Positions 1 through 8,910 of a DNA stretch of 64,000 bases are shown here, one piece after another. The notes beneath the pieces are model-generated. The model ran no database searches and was not told where the DNA came from. It worked only from the letters and a program-made list of their open reading frames with translations. The stretch is from Phormidium tenue FACHB-1052. GTDB lineage: Bacteria > Cyanobacteriota > Cyanobacteriia > Phormidesmidales > Phormidesmidaceae. The stretch's first letter is position 1, and the number at the start of each line of letters is the position of its first letter. The translations under genes were made by a program, and so were the position numbers. The stretch lies in assembly GCF_014696675.1 (NCBI RefSeq), contig NZ_JACJQN010000003.1, positions 1 to 64,000 of the forward strand, written 5' to 3'.

Positions 1-154
1 AACCTTGGCTTTGTTTCTAGACTATGTAGTTGTCGAGGTTCGCTAAGCCCTCGGTCAGTCGCGCAGTTCAGCGCGTTTCCCTCAGGCGCTTTATCAATAT
101 AAGGCGGATTCCCTGGAGTGTCAACTACTTGGGACTATTTTGTTCCCGTGGCCT

Positions 155-182
155 AAAACCCTTGCGGTGCAAGGGTTTTTAT
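155..182 (+). terminator. Rho-independent terminator
   Basis: Perfect 10-bp stem AAAACCCTTG (155-164) with CAAGGGTTTT (170-179), loop CGGTG, the right arm running into a T-rich tract. It probably ends a transcript from a gene left of the window. Confidence 0.75.
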
Positions 183-342
183 AGTTTAAAGGGGCCTCAA
201 AGGCGGGCTTTGTTGATTTTTTCTTGGACAAAATCTTTTCGTTGGCGCTGTATCTAGCGCGGGGTAGAGGGAAAAGAACGGCACCCCTAGCGTTGTGGAA
301 TTCCTTTTGGGTAAGGGTTATAGGGCTTGAGGCGGCGCTAAG

Positions 343-386
343 CTAGCTTTGTCATTAGAGATACGGACAAGCTAGAAAAATCTTTT
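343..386 (+). terminator. Possible terminator or leader hairpin upstream of glyQ
   Basis: CTAGCTT/AAGCTAG (343-349 with 369-375) extended by GTC/GAC with a one-base bulge, then AAAAATCTTTTT. The T-run starts about six bases after the stem, so it may be a weak terminator or a structured 5' leader of glyQ. Confidence 0.35.
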
Positions 387-520
387 TGGGCTTTATGGTG
401 ATGGGCTGCAAGCGGCTATCTCGGTCTATCGGTGGGGAATCTCTCGGCGCTGGGGTCAAGTCTGTTAAATACTATTAGAGGTTATGAGTATGAGTCTGGG
501 TTATTAACTGGGGGAGAGCT

Positions 521-1408
521 GTGCATTTTCAAGCTGTGATTGCAACGCTGAATGATTTTTGGGCTAAGCAGGGCTGCGTGATTATGCAGCCCTATGACAC
601 GGAGAAGGGGGCGGGGACGAAGAGCCCCCATACGTTTTTAAGGGCGTTGGGGCCAGAACCTTGGTCGGTGGCCTATGCGGAACCCTGTCGGAGGCCGGCA
701 GATGGGCGCTACGGGGAGAACCCGAACCGCTATCAGCATTATTTTCAGTATCAGGTGTTGATTAAGCCATCGCCTGAGAATATCCAGGAGACGTATATAG
801 ATTCGCTGCGGGCTCTGGGCATTAAGCCAGAAGACCACGACATTCGATTTGTGGAAGACAACTGGGAGGATGCGGCGGTGGGTGCCTGGGGCGTGGGCTG
901 GGAGGTGTGGCTGGACGGGATGGAGATTACTCAGTTCACGTATTTTCAGCAGTGTGGGGGGATTGACTGCCGCCCGGTGTCGATTGAGCTGACCTATGGG
1001 CTGGAGCGGTTGACGATGTATTTGCAGGAGGTGGATGCGATCGCCAAGATTCAGTGGAACGATCAGCTCACCTATGGCGATATCTATATGCAGGCGGAGG
1101 TTGAGAACTCGACGTACAATTTTGAGGCCTCAAATCCAGAACTGCTGTTCACGCTGTTTGATCTGTACCAGCAGGAAGCAGAGCAGCTGATGGACCGAGG
1201 TCTAGTGCTGCCAAGTTATGACTATGTGCTGAAGTGCTCGCACACGTTTAACCTGTTGGATGCGCGAGGCGTAATTTCGGTAACCGAGCGCACTCGATAC
1301 ATTCGCCAGGTACGCGGATTAGCCAGGCGAGTGGCGCAGCTTTATTTAGAACAACGGGAGAAGCTAGGATTTCCTCTGTTGGCAGGCGAGCAGCGGGTTG
1401 TGGCCTAG
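521..1408 (+). CDS. glyQ: Glycyl-tRNA synthetase alpha subunit
   Basis: Class II aminoacyl-tRNA synthetase alpha chain. With the beta chain GlyS it charges tRNA-Gly in an alpha2beta2 cytosolic enzyme. The 295-residue protein aligns along its whole length with E. coli GlyQ from memory: motifs [34 protein letters not shown] and a C-terminal [15 protein letters not shown] block. The start is GTG with GGGGAGAG seven bases upstream, and the family N-terminus fits this start. glyS is not beside it, as is usual in cyanobacteria where the two subunits are often unlinked. A strong bidirectional terminator follows. No oddities seen. Confidence 0.97.
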   Translation: MHFQAVIATLNDFWAKQGCVIMQPYDTEKGAGTKSPHTFLRALGPEPWSVAYAEPCRRPADGRYGENPNRYQHYFQYQVLIKPSPENIQETYIDSLRALGIKPEDHDIRFVEDNWEDAAVGAWGVGWEVWLDGMEITQFTYFQQCGGIDCRPVSIELTYGLERLTMYLQEVDAIAKIQWNDQLTYGDIYMQAEVENSTYNFEASNPELLFTLFDLYQQEAEQLMDRGLVLPSYDYVLKCSHTFNLLDARGVISVTERTRYIRQVRGLARRVAQLYLEQREKLGFPLLAGEQRVVA

Positions 1409-1420
1409 ACAATAGCTTTA

Positions 1421-1463
1421 ACGAAGAAGGCGTCTCCGTTATCTATAGAGACGCCTTCTTCGT
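1421..1463. terminator. Bidirectional terminator between convergent genes
   Basis: A perfect 16-bp stem, 1421-1436 with 1448-1463, and an 11-nt loop. It lies between the convergent glyQ and aminotransferase genes, so it can serve both strands, although long T-runs are absent. Confidence 0.75.
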
Positions 1464-1492
1464 TTACCACAGGTAGTCAGCGATTTGACGCG

Positions 1493-2668
1493 TTAAGCGG
1501 ATTGATGCAGCACTGTCTCAAGTGCGTGCAGCAGGGTATCGACGTGCTCTGGTTGGCTGTTGTAGCCCATGAGGCCAATCCGCCAAACCCTACCTCCCAG
1601 TTCTCCGAGCCCACCGCCGACTTCAATGTTGTAGTCGGTCATGAGTTGACGACCGACAGCTTTGGCATCAATGCCATCGGGTACGCGCACGGTGGTTAGG
1701 GTCGGTAGACGAAGGGATTCTTCAACGTGGCAGGTGAGGCCGAGATCCGCTAACCCTTGCCAGAAGTAGGTGGCGGTTTGTTGATGGCGTTGCCAACGAG
1801 TTTCTAGACCTTCTTCGGCTAGGAGACGCAGAGCTTCGCGCAGAGCATAGGTGAGGTTGACCGGTGCGGTGTGGTGATAAACCCGCTCTGGTCCCCAGTA
1901 TTTTCGCAGCAGGGCTGCATCGAGATACCAATTTGCCACGGGCTGGCGACGGCGCTCTAGCTTGGCGACGGCTCGAGGGCTCATGGTGAAGGGGGAAATA
2001 CCGGGGGCACAGCTCAGCCCTTTTTGGCTACAGCTATAAGCCAGATCAACCTGCCATTCATCGAGAAAAATTGGCACGCCGCCTAGGCTAGTAACGGTAT
2101 CAACCAGCAGCAAACAGTCGTGCTCGGCGCAGGCTGCTCCTAATCCTTCGAGAGGCTGGCGAACTCCGGTGGAGGTCTCGGCGTGGACAATCGCTAGCAC
2201 TGCGGGCCGATGCTCATCTAGGGCAGCGGTCAATTCTTCTAGGGTAAAGGCTTCGCCCCAGGGTCGGTGAATGGTGACCACGTCGGCTCCATAGCGCTGG
2301 GCCATATCGACTAAGCGGTGACCAAAGTAGCCTTTGACGGCAACGAGGACGCGATCGCCCGGTTCGACGGCATTGGCGATCGTCGCTTCCATCGCTGCCG
2401 AGCCGGTACCGGCCACAGCATAGGTAAGGGGATTACTAGTTTGCCAGGTATAGCGCAGCAGCTCTTGAACCTCATCCATCATCGCGAGGTAGGCGGCATC
2501 AAGGTGGCCAATGGGCTGCTGATTCATAGCGGCAATGACACGGGGGTCAGCGTTGCTTGGCCCAGGGCCTAACAACAACCGCTCGGGTACCGTTAGGGGA
2601 GGTAGAGGGGCTGGCGGTGCCAGCCGGGCAGAGGGATTGGGGAATAGGATAGTTGCCATGGGTAACAC
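1493..2668 (-). CDS. Class V aminotransferase, alanine/serine-glyoxylate type
   Basis: PLP-dependent fold-type I transaminase of the alanine--glyoxylate / serine--glyoxylate family, which transfers an amino group to glyoxylate in photorespiratory 2-phosphoglycolate metabolism. Visible are the N-terminal LLLGPGPSN motif (residues 31-39), the GTGSAAMEA phosphate-binding turn (87-95), the VDTVTSLGG segment (189-197) with the PLP-ring Asp, and the Schiff-base Lys216 in SQKGLS. Length 391 fits the family. Translation may start at the second Met (residue 4). It stands alone, convergent with glyQ. The exact amino donor (Ala, Ser or other) cannot be read from the sequence; some cyanobacterial relatives were once labelled soluble hydrogenase subunit. 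Confidence 0.88.
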   Translation of the reverse strand: MLPMATILFPNPSARLAPPAPLPPLTVPERLLLGPGPSNADPRVIAAMNQQPIGHLDAAYLAMMDEVQELLRYTWQTSNPLTYAVAGTGSAAMEATIANAVEPGDRVLVAVKGYFGHRLVDMAQRYGADVVTIHRPWGEAFTLEELTAALDEHRPAVLAIVHAETSTGVRQPLEGLGAACAEHDCLLLVDTVTSLGGVPIFLDEWQVDLAYSCSQKGLSCAPGISPFTMSPRAVAKLERRRQPVANWYLDAALLRKYWGPERVYHHTAPVNLTYALREALRLLAEEGLETRWQRHQQTATYFWQGLADLGLTCHVEESLRLPTLTTVRVPDGIDAKAVGRQLMTDYNIEVGGGLGELGGRVWRIGLMGYNSQPEHVDTLLHALETVLHQSA

Positions 2669-2783
2669 CGAAGACGATGGGTTGCTGAACCGAATGAACA
2701 GACTGAACCCATTCTCCTATGGATGCGACATTCCGTAGTGTGAAGCACAACGGTGGCCCTTTAGTCCACCAGTCTAAACAGGT

Positions 2784-4313
2784 CTACATCTCACTGTCTA
2801 AAGCTTTTAGCCACACCACAAATACAACGCCAGGATTTTGGGGGTAAGCAATAGCCTCTGGCGGCAGCCAAGGCGTACCCTGAACGGGGCTGACTAGATC
2901 GATATGCCCGCCCATGCCCTGCACCAGATCTTGCACGATGGCAAGACCTAGCCCCGTACCTGGAATATCGCCTTGGGCCCGCACACCGCGAAAGTGACGG
3001 GTAAACAACTGGGGCTGATCGCTTAGAGGAATACCTGCACCGGTATCGCCTACGGCAACTCCCTGGAACATCTGCTGGCCAAATCGCTGCACTAGTCCTG
3101 CGGCAACCCAAATTAGAGACCCGACAGGCGCATATTTTAAGGCGTTGTCGAGCAGGTTGTGGAGCACTTCTCCTAGAGCGGCTGCATCAAGCCAAACCTT
3201 GGGTAAAGGGGTGGGGATATGGTGCACCAAGTGCAGGCCCCGTTCATGGGCCAGGGGGGCAATGGACTGCACTAGGGGAATGGCAATCTCGGCGATCGCG
3301 CCGGGCCGCACATTCAGCGATCGTCCCAGGCCATGCCCGATCGTTGATGTCAAAGCTTCGAGGGGCTGCCCCTGGGTCGCTGCCAACCCACTGTTTAAAG
3401 TGTCTCCGCTATCGATAACGACCTGAGGGCGATCGCTCCATTCACTAGGTGAACTCGGTAGCAGCAACTTACCCGCTGGGGGGGTAGCAGCCTGCTCTAA
3501 GGTTTTATCCCCTTCGGCAACGGCGGTGTCAAAATGCTGGGCTAGATCTTGCAATCGTCGGCTCTCACGTACGATGCCTTCGGCAATTGGCCGGTTGGTG
3601 TCCTCGGGGGGTAGTCGTTTGACCATCAGTTTGCCAAAGGTCTGTAGCGCTGTGAGCGGATTGCGAAACTGATGCAGCAGATCGTGGAAGGTTTCAGACT
3701 GATCGGCTTGGGTTAGCTGACGTTGGTGAAGCTGACGCTGAAGCCATTGATTGCGCTGATCTAGCACATAGGCGATCGCCAATGTGTTGGCAACCTGCTC
3801 AGCCCGTCGATAATCGTCCGATGTCCAGGGCAGTGCTTCGCGGGTACTGACAATCATGCCCAGTACCACACCATCATGGGCCAGCGGCAATATTAGGGGA
3901 TAGGCCGTCGCATCAGTCTCCACTCCTTCCAGACTTGATGCCGGCTCCATTCTAAACGGCGTCGAAAGCGGCCCCTTCTCTAAATAGATATGGGTGTTGG
4001 GCGGTATCCCAGCTAAGTCTCGATCTGAGCCAGCGGATTGATGAAGCCAGGATTCTGATGGAGCGATTGGGAATTGCTTGCCGCCATTACCTTCATTGCC
4101 TTCATCAAATACTGCCGCTAACCCTTCCCGCAGGTTCTGCCACAGTTCGGCGGTTTCTGGATAGGCCACCAGCGGTATCAGGTTAGGATTTATCGTCTCA
4201 ACCTTAGCTTCGACCAGGTACACCACCGTGGAAGCAGCTCCTAGCGCCTGGGTCAATAGGAGTACCTGAGACTGGCACAGAGTGATGAATTCAGAGCTGG
4301 GAGAGCCAATCAT
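2784..4313 (-). CDS. GAF-domain sensor histidine kinase
   Basis: Cytosolic two-component kinase of 509 residues without transmembrane segments. A GAF-like sensor region spans about residues 10-185. A HisKA segment follows with the likely phospho-acceptor His214 (LLHQFRNPL), then the N box (NLLDNALKYAP), G1 (VGDTGAGIP) and G2 (GTGLGLAIVQD) of an HATPase domain. The acidic residue that normally follows the acceptor His is Gln here (HQFRNPL), a substitution that could weaken phosphotransfer. Between HisKA and HATPase lies an unusually long linker (about 255-360), so the kinase core is split. No receiver or response regulator gene is adjacent, so the partner is unknown. Confidence 0.88.
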   Translation of the reverse strand: MIGSPSSEFITLCQSQVLLLTQALGAASTVVYLVEAKVETINPNLIPLVAYPETAELWQNLREGLAAVFDEGNEGNGGKQFPIAPSESWLHQSAGSDRDLAGIPPNTHIYLEKGPLSTPFRMEPASSLEGVETDATAYPLILPLAHDGVVLGMIVSTREALPWTSDDYRRAEQVANTLAIAYVLDQRNQWLQRQLHQRQLTQADQSETFHDLLHQFRNPLTALQTFGKLMVKRLPPEDTNRPIAEGIVRESRRLQDLAQHFDTAVAEGDKTLEQAATPPAGKLLLPSSPSEWSDRPQVVIDSGDTLNSGLAATQGQPLEALTSTIGHGLGRSLNVRPGAIAEIAIPLVQSIAPLAHERGLHLVHHIPTPLPKVWLDAAALGEVLHNLLDNALKYAPVGSLIWVAAGLVQRFGQQMFQGVAVGDTGAGIPLSDQPQLFTRHFRGVRAQGDIPGTGLGLAIVQDLVQGMGGHIDLVSPVQGTPWLPPEAIAYPQNPGVVFVVWLKALDSEM

Positions 4314-4556
4314 GGCAGCGCAACATAAGAGTTTGACGGAAGAAAAATTAAAGTTTTGTCAATTTTTTAACAATTCTGTTCAGGCCTAGCCCCCTCAGAC
4401 ACCCTTGTATCCTTTATAGCTCTTAGTGTTCAGGGGTTTTAGGCCGATTTTTAAGAGAAGTTGAAATTCTTATTTTGAGCCTATATACTTGGCCTGGTTA
4501 ACAAATTTTGTAACCGAAACTACATCCAAATATCCACTGAGAGGGAGGTAGGCAAC

Positions 4557-4886
4557 TTGGCAAGGAGACGCAAGCGTAAGAGTCGTCGTCGCTTAGAAGG
4601 CCGTCGCATTTTGGAAGCTGTTCCTCAGTATAGTATTGAGAGCGGCAACGAAAAACCCGTAACCGCAGCTCGGAATTTTATTCATTCCGAGGGCATTGCC
4701 CCCCCAGCCCTGCTGCTGGTTAAGCGGAACGAGCACACCACCGACCGATACTTTTGGGCCGAGAAAGGTTTGTTTGGTGCCCAGTATGTAGAAGAGAATC
4801 ATTTTCTTTTCCCCAGTCTGCGGGTGCTGCTCGGCGAAGAAGATGATGAAGAGAATGCCTCGGTTTTAGAGACCCTGACTCACTAA
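4557..4886 (+). CDS. DUF3155 family protein
   Basis: Conserved cyanobacterial protein of 109 residues and unknown function. The N-terminus is strongly basic (ARRRKRKSRRR), followed by a conserved core containing HTTDRYFWAEKG and YVEENHFLFPS, and an acidic tail (EEDDEENA). I recognise the family from these blocks. The start is TTG at 4557, supported by GAGGGAGG at 4541-4548; no ATG gives the conserved MARRRK start. The basic N-terminus suggests RNA or ribosome contact, but this is inference only. The gene is divergent from the GAF kinase and ends before a strong terminator. Confidence 0.9.
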   Translation: MARRRKRKSRRRLEGRRILEAVPQYSIESGNEKPVTAARNFIHSEGIAPPALLLVKRNEHTTDRYFWAEKGLFGAQYVEENHFLFPSLRVLLGEEDDEENASVLETLTH

Positions 4887-4951
4887 GGTAAGGATTTTGA
4901 TCGCGGATGTCTGCTCTAACGATGCCGCCGTCAGAATCGCCCTACCCATAG

Positions 4952-4982
4952 AAAAAGCTAGCCCAAGGGCTAGCTTTTTTTT
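4952..4982. terminator. Bidirectional rho-independent terminator
   Basis: GCTAGCCC/GGGCTAGC stem (4957-4964 with 4967-4974) flanked by A5 on the left and T8 on the right, so it works in both directions between the convergent DUF3155 and CCB-type genes. Confidence 0.9.
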
Positions 4983-4985
4983 GTT

Positions 4986-5516
4986 TCAGCGGTCAAAACC
5001 TTGCTCTAGAGCAATCAGCTCATCGCGGTGGGCAGTAACCATAACCTTAGCAAGCGCTCCCTCTGATTGGTCATTGACCGTAGCGTCGGGCGGGATTTCT
5101 AAGCAAATTTTCTCATCGCGATCGGCGCCACGCCAGTAGAACCAACCGGCTAGTGGACTTAACACTAGCAAGCCCAGAAAGGTAGCGCCATAGGCTGGCC
5201 ATAGATTGGCCAGTACCAAGGCAAAACAGAGAGCGCCCACAGCGGCAAGCAGAGTTAAGAATCCGGCCAGAAACAGGCTTGGACGGACTCTTCCCTGTAG
5301 GGTAATGCGCTGAGACTCTGCTTCGGCCGCGATCACAGCGTAGGCCCGCGCCTCAAAGTAGGTCGTCAGGTTTTGCAGTAACGTTAGTGGCTCAACGGGA
5401 CGCGTTAAAGTCAGGGTTTCGATGCGGTCTTTGGTAGAAGCACGAATAAAAAAAACTAACCCCACTATCATTAGCAGGGTTAGAAACAGAGTCGAATAGA
5501 GAACAGTGTCAGTCAC
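4986..5516 (-). CDS. Cofactor assembly of complex C subunit B-like protein
   Basis: A 176-residue membrane protein resembling the cyanobacterial/plastid CCB family, which helps attach heme c-i to cytochrome b6 during b6f complex assembly in the thylakoid. The N-terminal helix (about 5-24) is followed by FIRASTKDR, a soluble segment, and two further hydrophobic helices (about 81-105 and 108-128) ending in SPLAGWFYWRG. Recognition rests on the FIRASTKDR and SPLAG-FYW patterns from memory, so the family call is moderately sure. It lies 72 bp downstream of a PadR gene on the same strand and could share its transcript. Confidence 0.65.
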   Translation of the reverse strand: MTDTVLYSTLFLTLLMIVGLVFFIRASTKDRIETLTLTRPVEPLTLLQNLTTYFEARAYAVIAAEAESQRITLQGRVRPSLFLAGFLTLLAAVGALCFALVLANLWPAYGATFLGLLVLSPLAGWFYWRGADRDEKICLEIPPDATVNDQSEGALAKVMVTAHRDELIALEQGFDR

Positions 5517-5588
5517 GCTGGGCCATGCAAAGCTACCTCTCTAGGGTACGGAATGTTGGATCATTCAGGTAGGCCTTGCGTCACTGAT

Positions 5589-5978
5589 TCATCGATGGGG
5601 CGCGGAGTAGGCTGGGCTTTGGGCGCAGGCGGGACGAATTGGGTCACCCATGTAAGTTTTCCAAAACTCAGCCAGTTCCTCGGCCTGAAGCCGCCAGTCA
5701 GGGTTAAGTCGGTACATGCGGCGAGGACGACCCCGGCCTTCTACCTTTTTCCAGTAGCCGTCAATGGCGTTTTCGTCTTCCAAAAACTTAAGTGCTCCGT
5801 AGAGCACGGTATCTGACAGACGGTAGTGGGGATACTGGTGAGTCAACCGCTGGATCAATTCGGTGCCGTAGGAATCTTGCTGGAGCAATATCGACAACAC
5901 GTAGCAAACGGCAAGCTCTTTATTGAGATAAATTGGCGGTGGATCCTCGAAGAACTGATAAATATCCTCAAATTTCAT
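5589..5978 (-). CDS. PadR family transcriptional regulator
   Basis: A 129-residue winged-helix DNA-binding protein. The region LAVCYVLSILLQQDSYGTEL (about 23-42) is the first helix pair of the PadR fold, then the recognition helix LSDTVLYGALKFLEDENAI, and the wing with RGRPRRMYRL near residues 82-91. PadR proteins usually repress genes for stress or membrane functions as dimers; the ligand is unknown here. It lies directly upstream of the CCB-type gene. The roughly 240-bp AT-rich stretch upstream (5979-6220) should hold its promoter, but I saw no clear operator. Confidence 0.88.
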   Translation of the reverse strand: MKFEDIYQFFEDPPPIYLNKELAVCYVLSILLQQDSYGTELIQRLTHQYPHYRLSDTVLYGALKFLEDENAIDGYWKKVEGRGRPRRMYRLNPDWRLQAEELAEFWKTYMGDPIRPACAQSPAYSAPHR

Positions 5979-6220
5979 GGGATCGCTCCAGGTATATTTA
6001 AAGTTTGCCTGCCCTAGGACAAGCCAGAGTTAAAAGCAACCTATTAGCAGCCGACAGATTTGTAGGTTAATTCTAAGCACAGGTGATCCCCACAGTATCG
6101 AAGTGGGGGCAGATGGTAACTATCTGCAAATTTTTTTAGACATTATTAAATATTCGCCACCAAAGAATTTTAATTTGGATCCTTTGACTTGAACTTTTCC
6201 TAGAACACATTGCGCTAAGG

Positions 6221-7624
6221 CTATTCGCTTTGCAGGTTACGGCTATTGTTCAAAGGATTAATAGATCCATTGGTCTGAAATAGAATGCGGCCATCGCGCA
6301 CGGCTGCTAGATGAATTTGAACCGGCCCTACCGTGAAGATATCAGTGGCAGTAATGGCCTGAAGTTCGGCCACCTGCCCCGACTGCTGAACAGTCTCTAG
6401 GAAGTTGAGCACCGTTTCAGGCCGGTTATCGGCTACCTGTAGCGTGTCACTGACGACGCCGTCTTGCCGAGCTCGAAATTGGGCGGCTGCCAGTAACAGG
6501 TTGAGGCGCTCGACTAGCTGGCGATCGCCCAGGGGAGGGGGGTCTAGCGTCACCGTTGCCAATCGCTCGCCCAGAGCATAGACCTGCTGATTGGGGGTAG
6601 CATCAATGAAGACCTGCACACAGGGTTCACCCTGCTGCACCACGCAGGGCTCACCCGTAATGTAGTTAGCCGCAGACAGCAGGCGCACCACGTAGTCTTC
6701 GCCGGTGGCCAGACGGTCAATCAGCGCCTCGACCTCGCGGTTGCCAATCAACAAAATTTGCTGGTCAATCACAGCTCCAGGGGCGATCGCCCGAGATACC
6801 AGACGGTTGGCCTCGAGTAAAAAGCCCGTGACAAACTCCTCTGCCTGCGCTCGATTTTCGGCGCGCCCTTGGCCGACTAAAATTTCCTGGTTGCGGTTGA
6901 GCGCAATGTTGCCCCGAAATAGCCCTTGGTACTGGGTTTGCAGCACCGCTACTTGCTGTTCTAAAAAGTCTTGCTCGGCCTCTAGGCTAGTCAGGCGCTG
7001 CTCGCGCTGGGCGATCGCCTGATCGCGATCGGCAATTTGCTCGTCTAGGGCGGCGATCGCCCGATCGCGATCGGCGATCTGTTTGCCAATTGTGGCCTGC
7101 TGCGCCAGCAGATTATCGCGCTGTACCCGCAGCGCATCGGTCGACTGTCGCAGCGCAGCAGCCTGCTGCGATACCGCATCTAGCTGGCCCAGAGTTTGGC
7201 GGAGTTCACTCTCAGTCGCTTCCTGCTGAGCTACCGCCTGGTTGAGCGATTGGTTAATTTCCTGTAGCCGGGCTAGCGCCCGCTGCCGTTCGTCAGTAGC
7301 CGACTCTAGATCAGCCTCTACATTCTCTTGAGTAGATTGAGCCTGGGCTAGATCAGCCTCGGCGCTGGCCAGATCAGCCTGAATTTTACCCAGCTCAAAC
7401 ACCCCAGTGCGCAGCTGGCTGCTCACCCCAAACAGCAGGGCCAGCGTAGAGGCTGAAATGACGCTGCCAGTAGCAATGCTGACTAAGGTAGCCGTTTGTC
7501 GAGGGCGTAGATTGAACAGGCTTAGCCGTGCTTTGCCTACCCGCGTGCCAACGCGATCGCCAAGGGTAGCAATAAAGCCTCCCAGAATTAAAACCGCCAA
7601 AATCAAGACGTAACCAGAAACCAT
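6221..7624 (-). CDS. DUF3084 domain protein, membrane-anchored coiled coil
   Basis: A 467-residue cyanobacterial protein of the DUF3084 family. Two N-terminal hydrophobic segments (about 3-20 and 46-68) flank a basic loop with RPRQTATLVSIATGSVI. A long coiled coil follows (about 75-230) rich in Gln, Glu and Ala and containing a near-duplicated IADRDRAIA/IADRDQAIA unit, whose codons repeatedly contain the HIP1 octamer. The C-terminal globular part (about 240-455) carries IEVLINRLATGEDYVVR-like features with a Cys pair (EPCVVQQGEPC). The function is unknown; the architecture suggests a cell-envelope scaffold. It lies downstream of ntcA on the same strand, separated by about 117 bp. Confidence 0.88.
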   Translation of the reverse strand: MVSGYVLILAVLILGGFIATLGDRVGTRVGKARLSLFNLRPRQTATLVSIATGSVISASTLALLFGVSSQLRTGVFELGKIQADLASAEADLAQAQSTQENVEADLESATDERQRALARLQEINQSLNQAVAQQEATESELRQTLGQLDAVSQQAAALRQSTDALRVQRDNLLAQQATIGKQIADRDRAIAALDEQIADRDQAIAQREQRLTSLEAEQDFLEQQVAVLQTQYQGLFRGNIALNRNQEILVGQGRAENRAQAEEFVTGFLLEANRLVSRAIAPGAVIDQQILLIGNREVEALIDRLATGEDYVVRLLSAANYITGEPCVVQQGEPCVQVFIDATPNQQVYALGERLATVTLDPPPLGDRQLVERLNLLLAAAQFRARQDGVVSDTLQVADNRPETVLNFLETVQQSGQVAELQAITATDIFTVGPVQIHLAAVRDGRILFQTNGSINPLNNSRNLQSE

Positions 7625-7741
7625 GCACCAGCCACAGGGGAGTTTGCACTTACTCTACTGCATGGGTTGAGGCCTCGTACGCCCCAATATTGTCAATAGC
7701 TAGTTCGGCTACCAGAGCCACCACATCTAGCCAAGCCTAAA

Positions 7742-8413
7742 CTAAGTAAACTGCTGACTCAGATTGACCGGATCATGAACAGTGATCTTCTTTTTATAAA
7801 TAGAGATCATGCCTTCCTGGCGCAAATCTCCCAGGAGACGAGTCACCGTTACCCGCGTAGAGCCAATTGCCTCAGCAATAGCCTGATGAGATAGCTTCAA
7901 ATCGATGGTGATGCCGTCCTGGCTTGGCACCCCAAAATCGCGGCAGAGAATGAGTAAGAAACTGACCAGCCGCGAGCCCATGTCTCGATGGGCCAAAGTT
8001 TCAATCATCATCTCGGTTTGCAAGATACGAGAGGACAACCCCCTCAACATCAGCAAGGCCAGTTCAGGATTTTCTTCTAACGCCTGCTCAACTTGCTCAA
8101 TCGGCACCGATAAAAGCTCTACCGGAGTAAAGGCCACAGAGTGATAGAAGCGATCAGAACGATTACCGGTGATTAGCGACAGAACCCCAAACACGCTGTT
8201 CTCTCGCAGCAGGGCAACTGTGATTTCTTCACCCGCCTCGTACACCCGCGACAGCTTAACTGCCCCTTTCAGCAAAAAATATACCCGTTCAGCTGGGTCT
8301 CCAGGGAAGAAAATTGTCTTCCCCCGCTCATAGGATTCGACTACGGGGGGAAACGCTCCTCCGGATAGCTGACGAAAAACATTGGCAAGGGGCTTATCTT
8401 GGGTCACTACCAT
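7742..8413 (-). CDS. ntcA: Global nitrogen regulator NtcA
   Basis: CRP-family transcription factor that, with 2-oxoglutarate and PipX, activates nitrogen-assimilation genes at GTAN8TAC sites. The 223 residues are nearly invariant with known NtcA. They include the N-terminal [13 protein letters not shown], the effector-binding beta barrel (about 25-120: [16 protein letters not shown]), the dimer helix (about 125-150) and the C-terminal helix-turn-helix [21 protein letters not shown] (about 174-194). An exact NtcA box lies 194 bp upstream of the start, consistent with the known autoregulation of ntcA. thrC is divergent. Confidence 0.98.
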   Translation of the reverse strand: MVVTQDKPLANVFRQLSGGAFPPVVESYERGKTIFFPGDPAERVYFLLKGAVKLSRVYEAGEEITVALLRENSVFGVLSLITGNRSDRFYHSVAFTPVELLSVPIEQVEQALEENPELALLMLRGLSSRILQTEMMIETLAHRDMGSRLVSFLLILCRDFGVPSQDGITIDLKLSHQAIAEAIGSTRVTVTRLLGDLRQEGMISIYKKKITVHDPVNLSQQFT

Positions 8414-8606
8414 AACGTTCTGCTAAGAGCATCACAGAGGGCATCTGCACTAAATGTATTGTTTGGCTGTCGTGGTGACAGTCAAACTCGTAGCACAGAC
8501 CACCTTGGGCATAAAGCATAAAGCAGTCTGACTGGTCTGGCACACCGACCAATGCAAACGTTCCATGACTTTAGATCACTTAACCTTAACTGCAAGGCAA
8601 GCGTTT

Positions 8607-8620
8607 GTATAACAAGTTAC
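8607..8620. promoter_or_regulatory. NtcA binding site (GTAN8TAC)
   Basis: GTATAACAAGTTAC matches the canonical GTAN8TAC palindrome exactly. In the ntcA direction, a TAN3T element (TAAGGT on the minus strand) follows after 18 bases, somewhat shorter than the usual 20-24. In the thrC direction, TAGAAC follows after 23 bases, a near match to TAN3T. The site could therefore serve ntcA autoregulation, a rightward transcript, or both. Confidence 0.75.
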
Positions 8621-8699
8621 TTTATTGCTCTCAAGGCTGATTTTAGAACCCTTTCAGGGGTTCCAGCAAAATCTTTAAGGGTCTAAACAACCACAAATG

Positions 8700-8824
8700 A
8701 GGTGGCTGGCAGTCGGAACAAAGAACAGCCGACCCGTTGCTTCTAGTCGGGAACTAGCGCCTACTGGCGTAAAACACAAGCAGTTACACAGAATTGCTTA
8801 TACCCGACTTTTTTGGTCGGGTAT
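8700..8824 (+). promoter_or_regulatory. Structured leader or small RNA upstream of thrC
   Basis: Five short complementary segments alternate: GTCGG (8712), CCGAC (8729), GTCGGG (8746), CCCGAC (8803), GTCGGG (8816). Neighbouring pairs can form mutually exclusive stems. Pairing of 8745-8751 with 8803-8809 would place a T6 tract (8809-8814) directly behind the stem, like a terminator. Pairing of 8800-8808 with 8816-8824 (ATACCCGAC/GTCGGGTAT) would bury that tract in the loop. Smaller hairpins (CGCC/GGCG; AAGCA/TGCTT) fit inside. It may be an attenuator for thrC or a separate small RNA. Confidence 0.45.
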
Positions 8825-8910
8825 GTTTGACCAAGTATTGTCACCAGTGTTACGTTCTGATCAACTTAGCGAAGTTAATCACCGCTCCTCCGAGAACCTA
8901 GGGAAATGCC

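Larger units (their letters stand above)
1..520. other. Intergenic region upstream of glyQ
   Basis: About 520 bases with no convincing gene. A 75-codon open frame at 30-257 has low-complexity Arg-rich content, no ribosome binding site and runs through a terminator hairpin, so I do not call it. Two hairpins are visible and listed separately. The 3' end carries the glyQ ribosome binding site (GGGGAGAG near 510-517). Confidence 0.6.
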
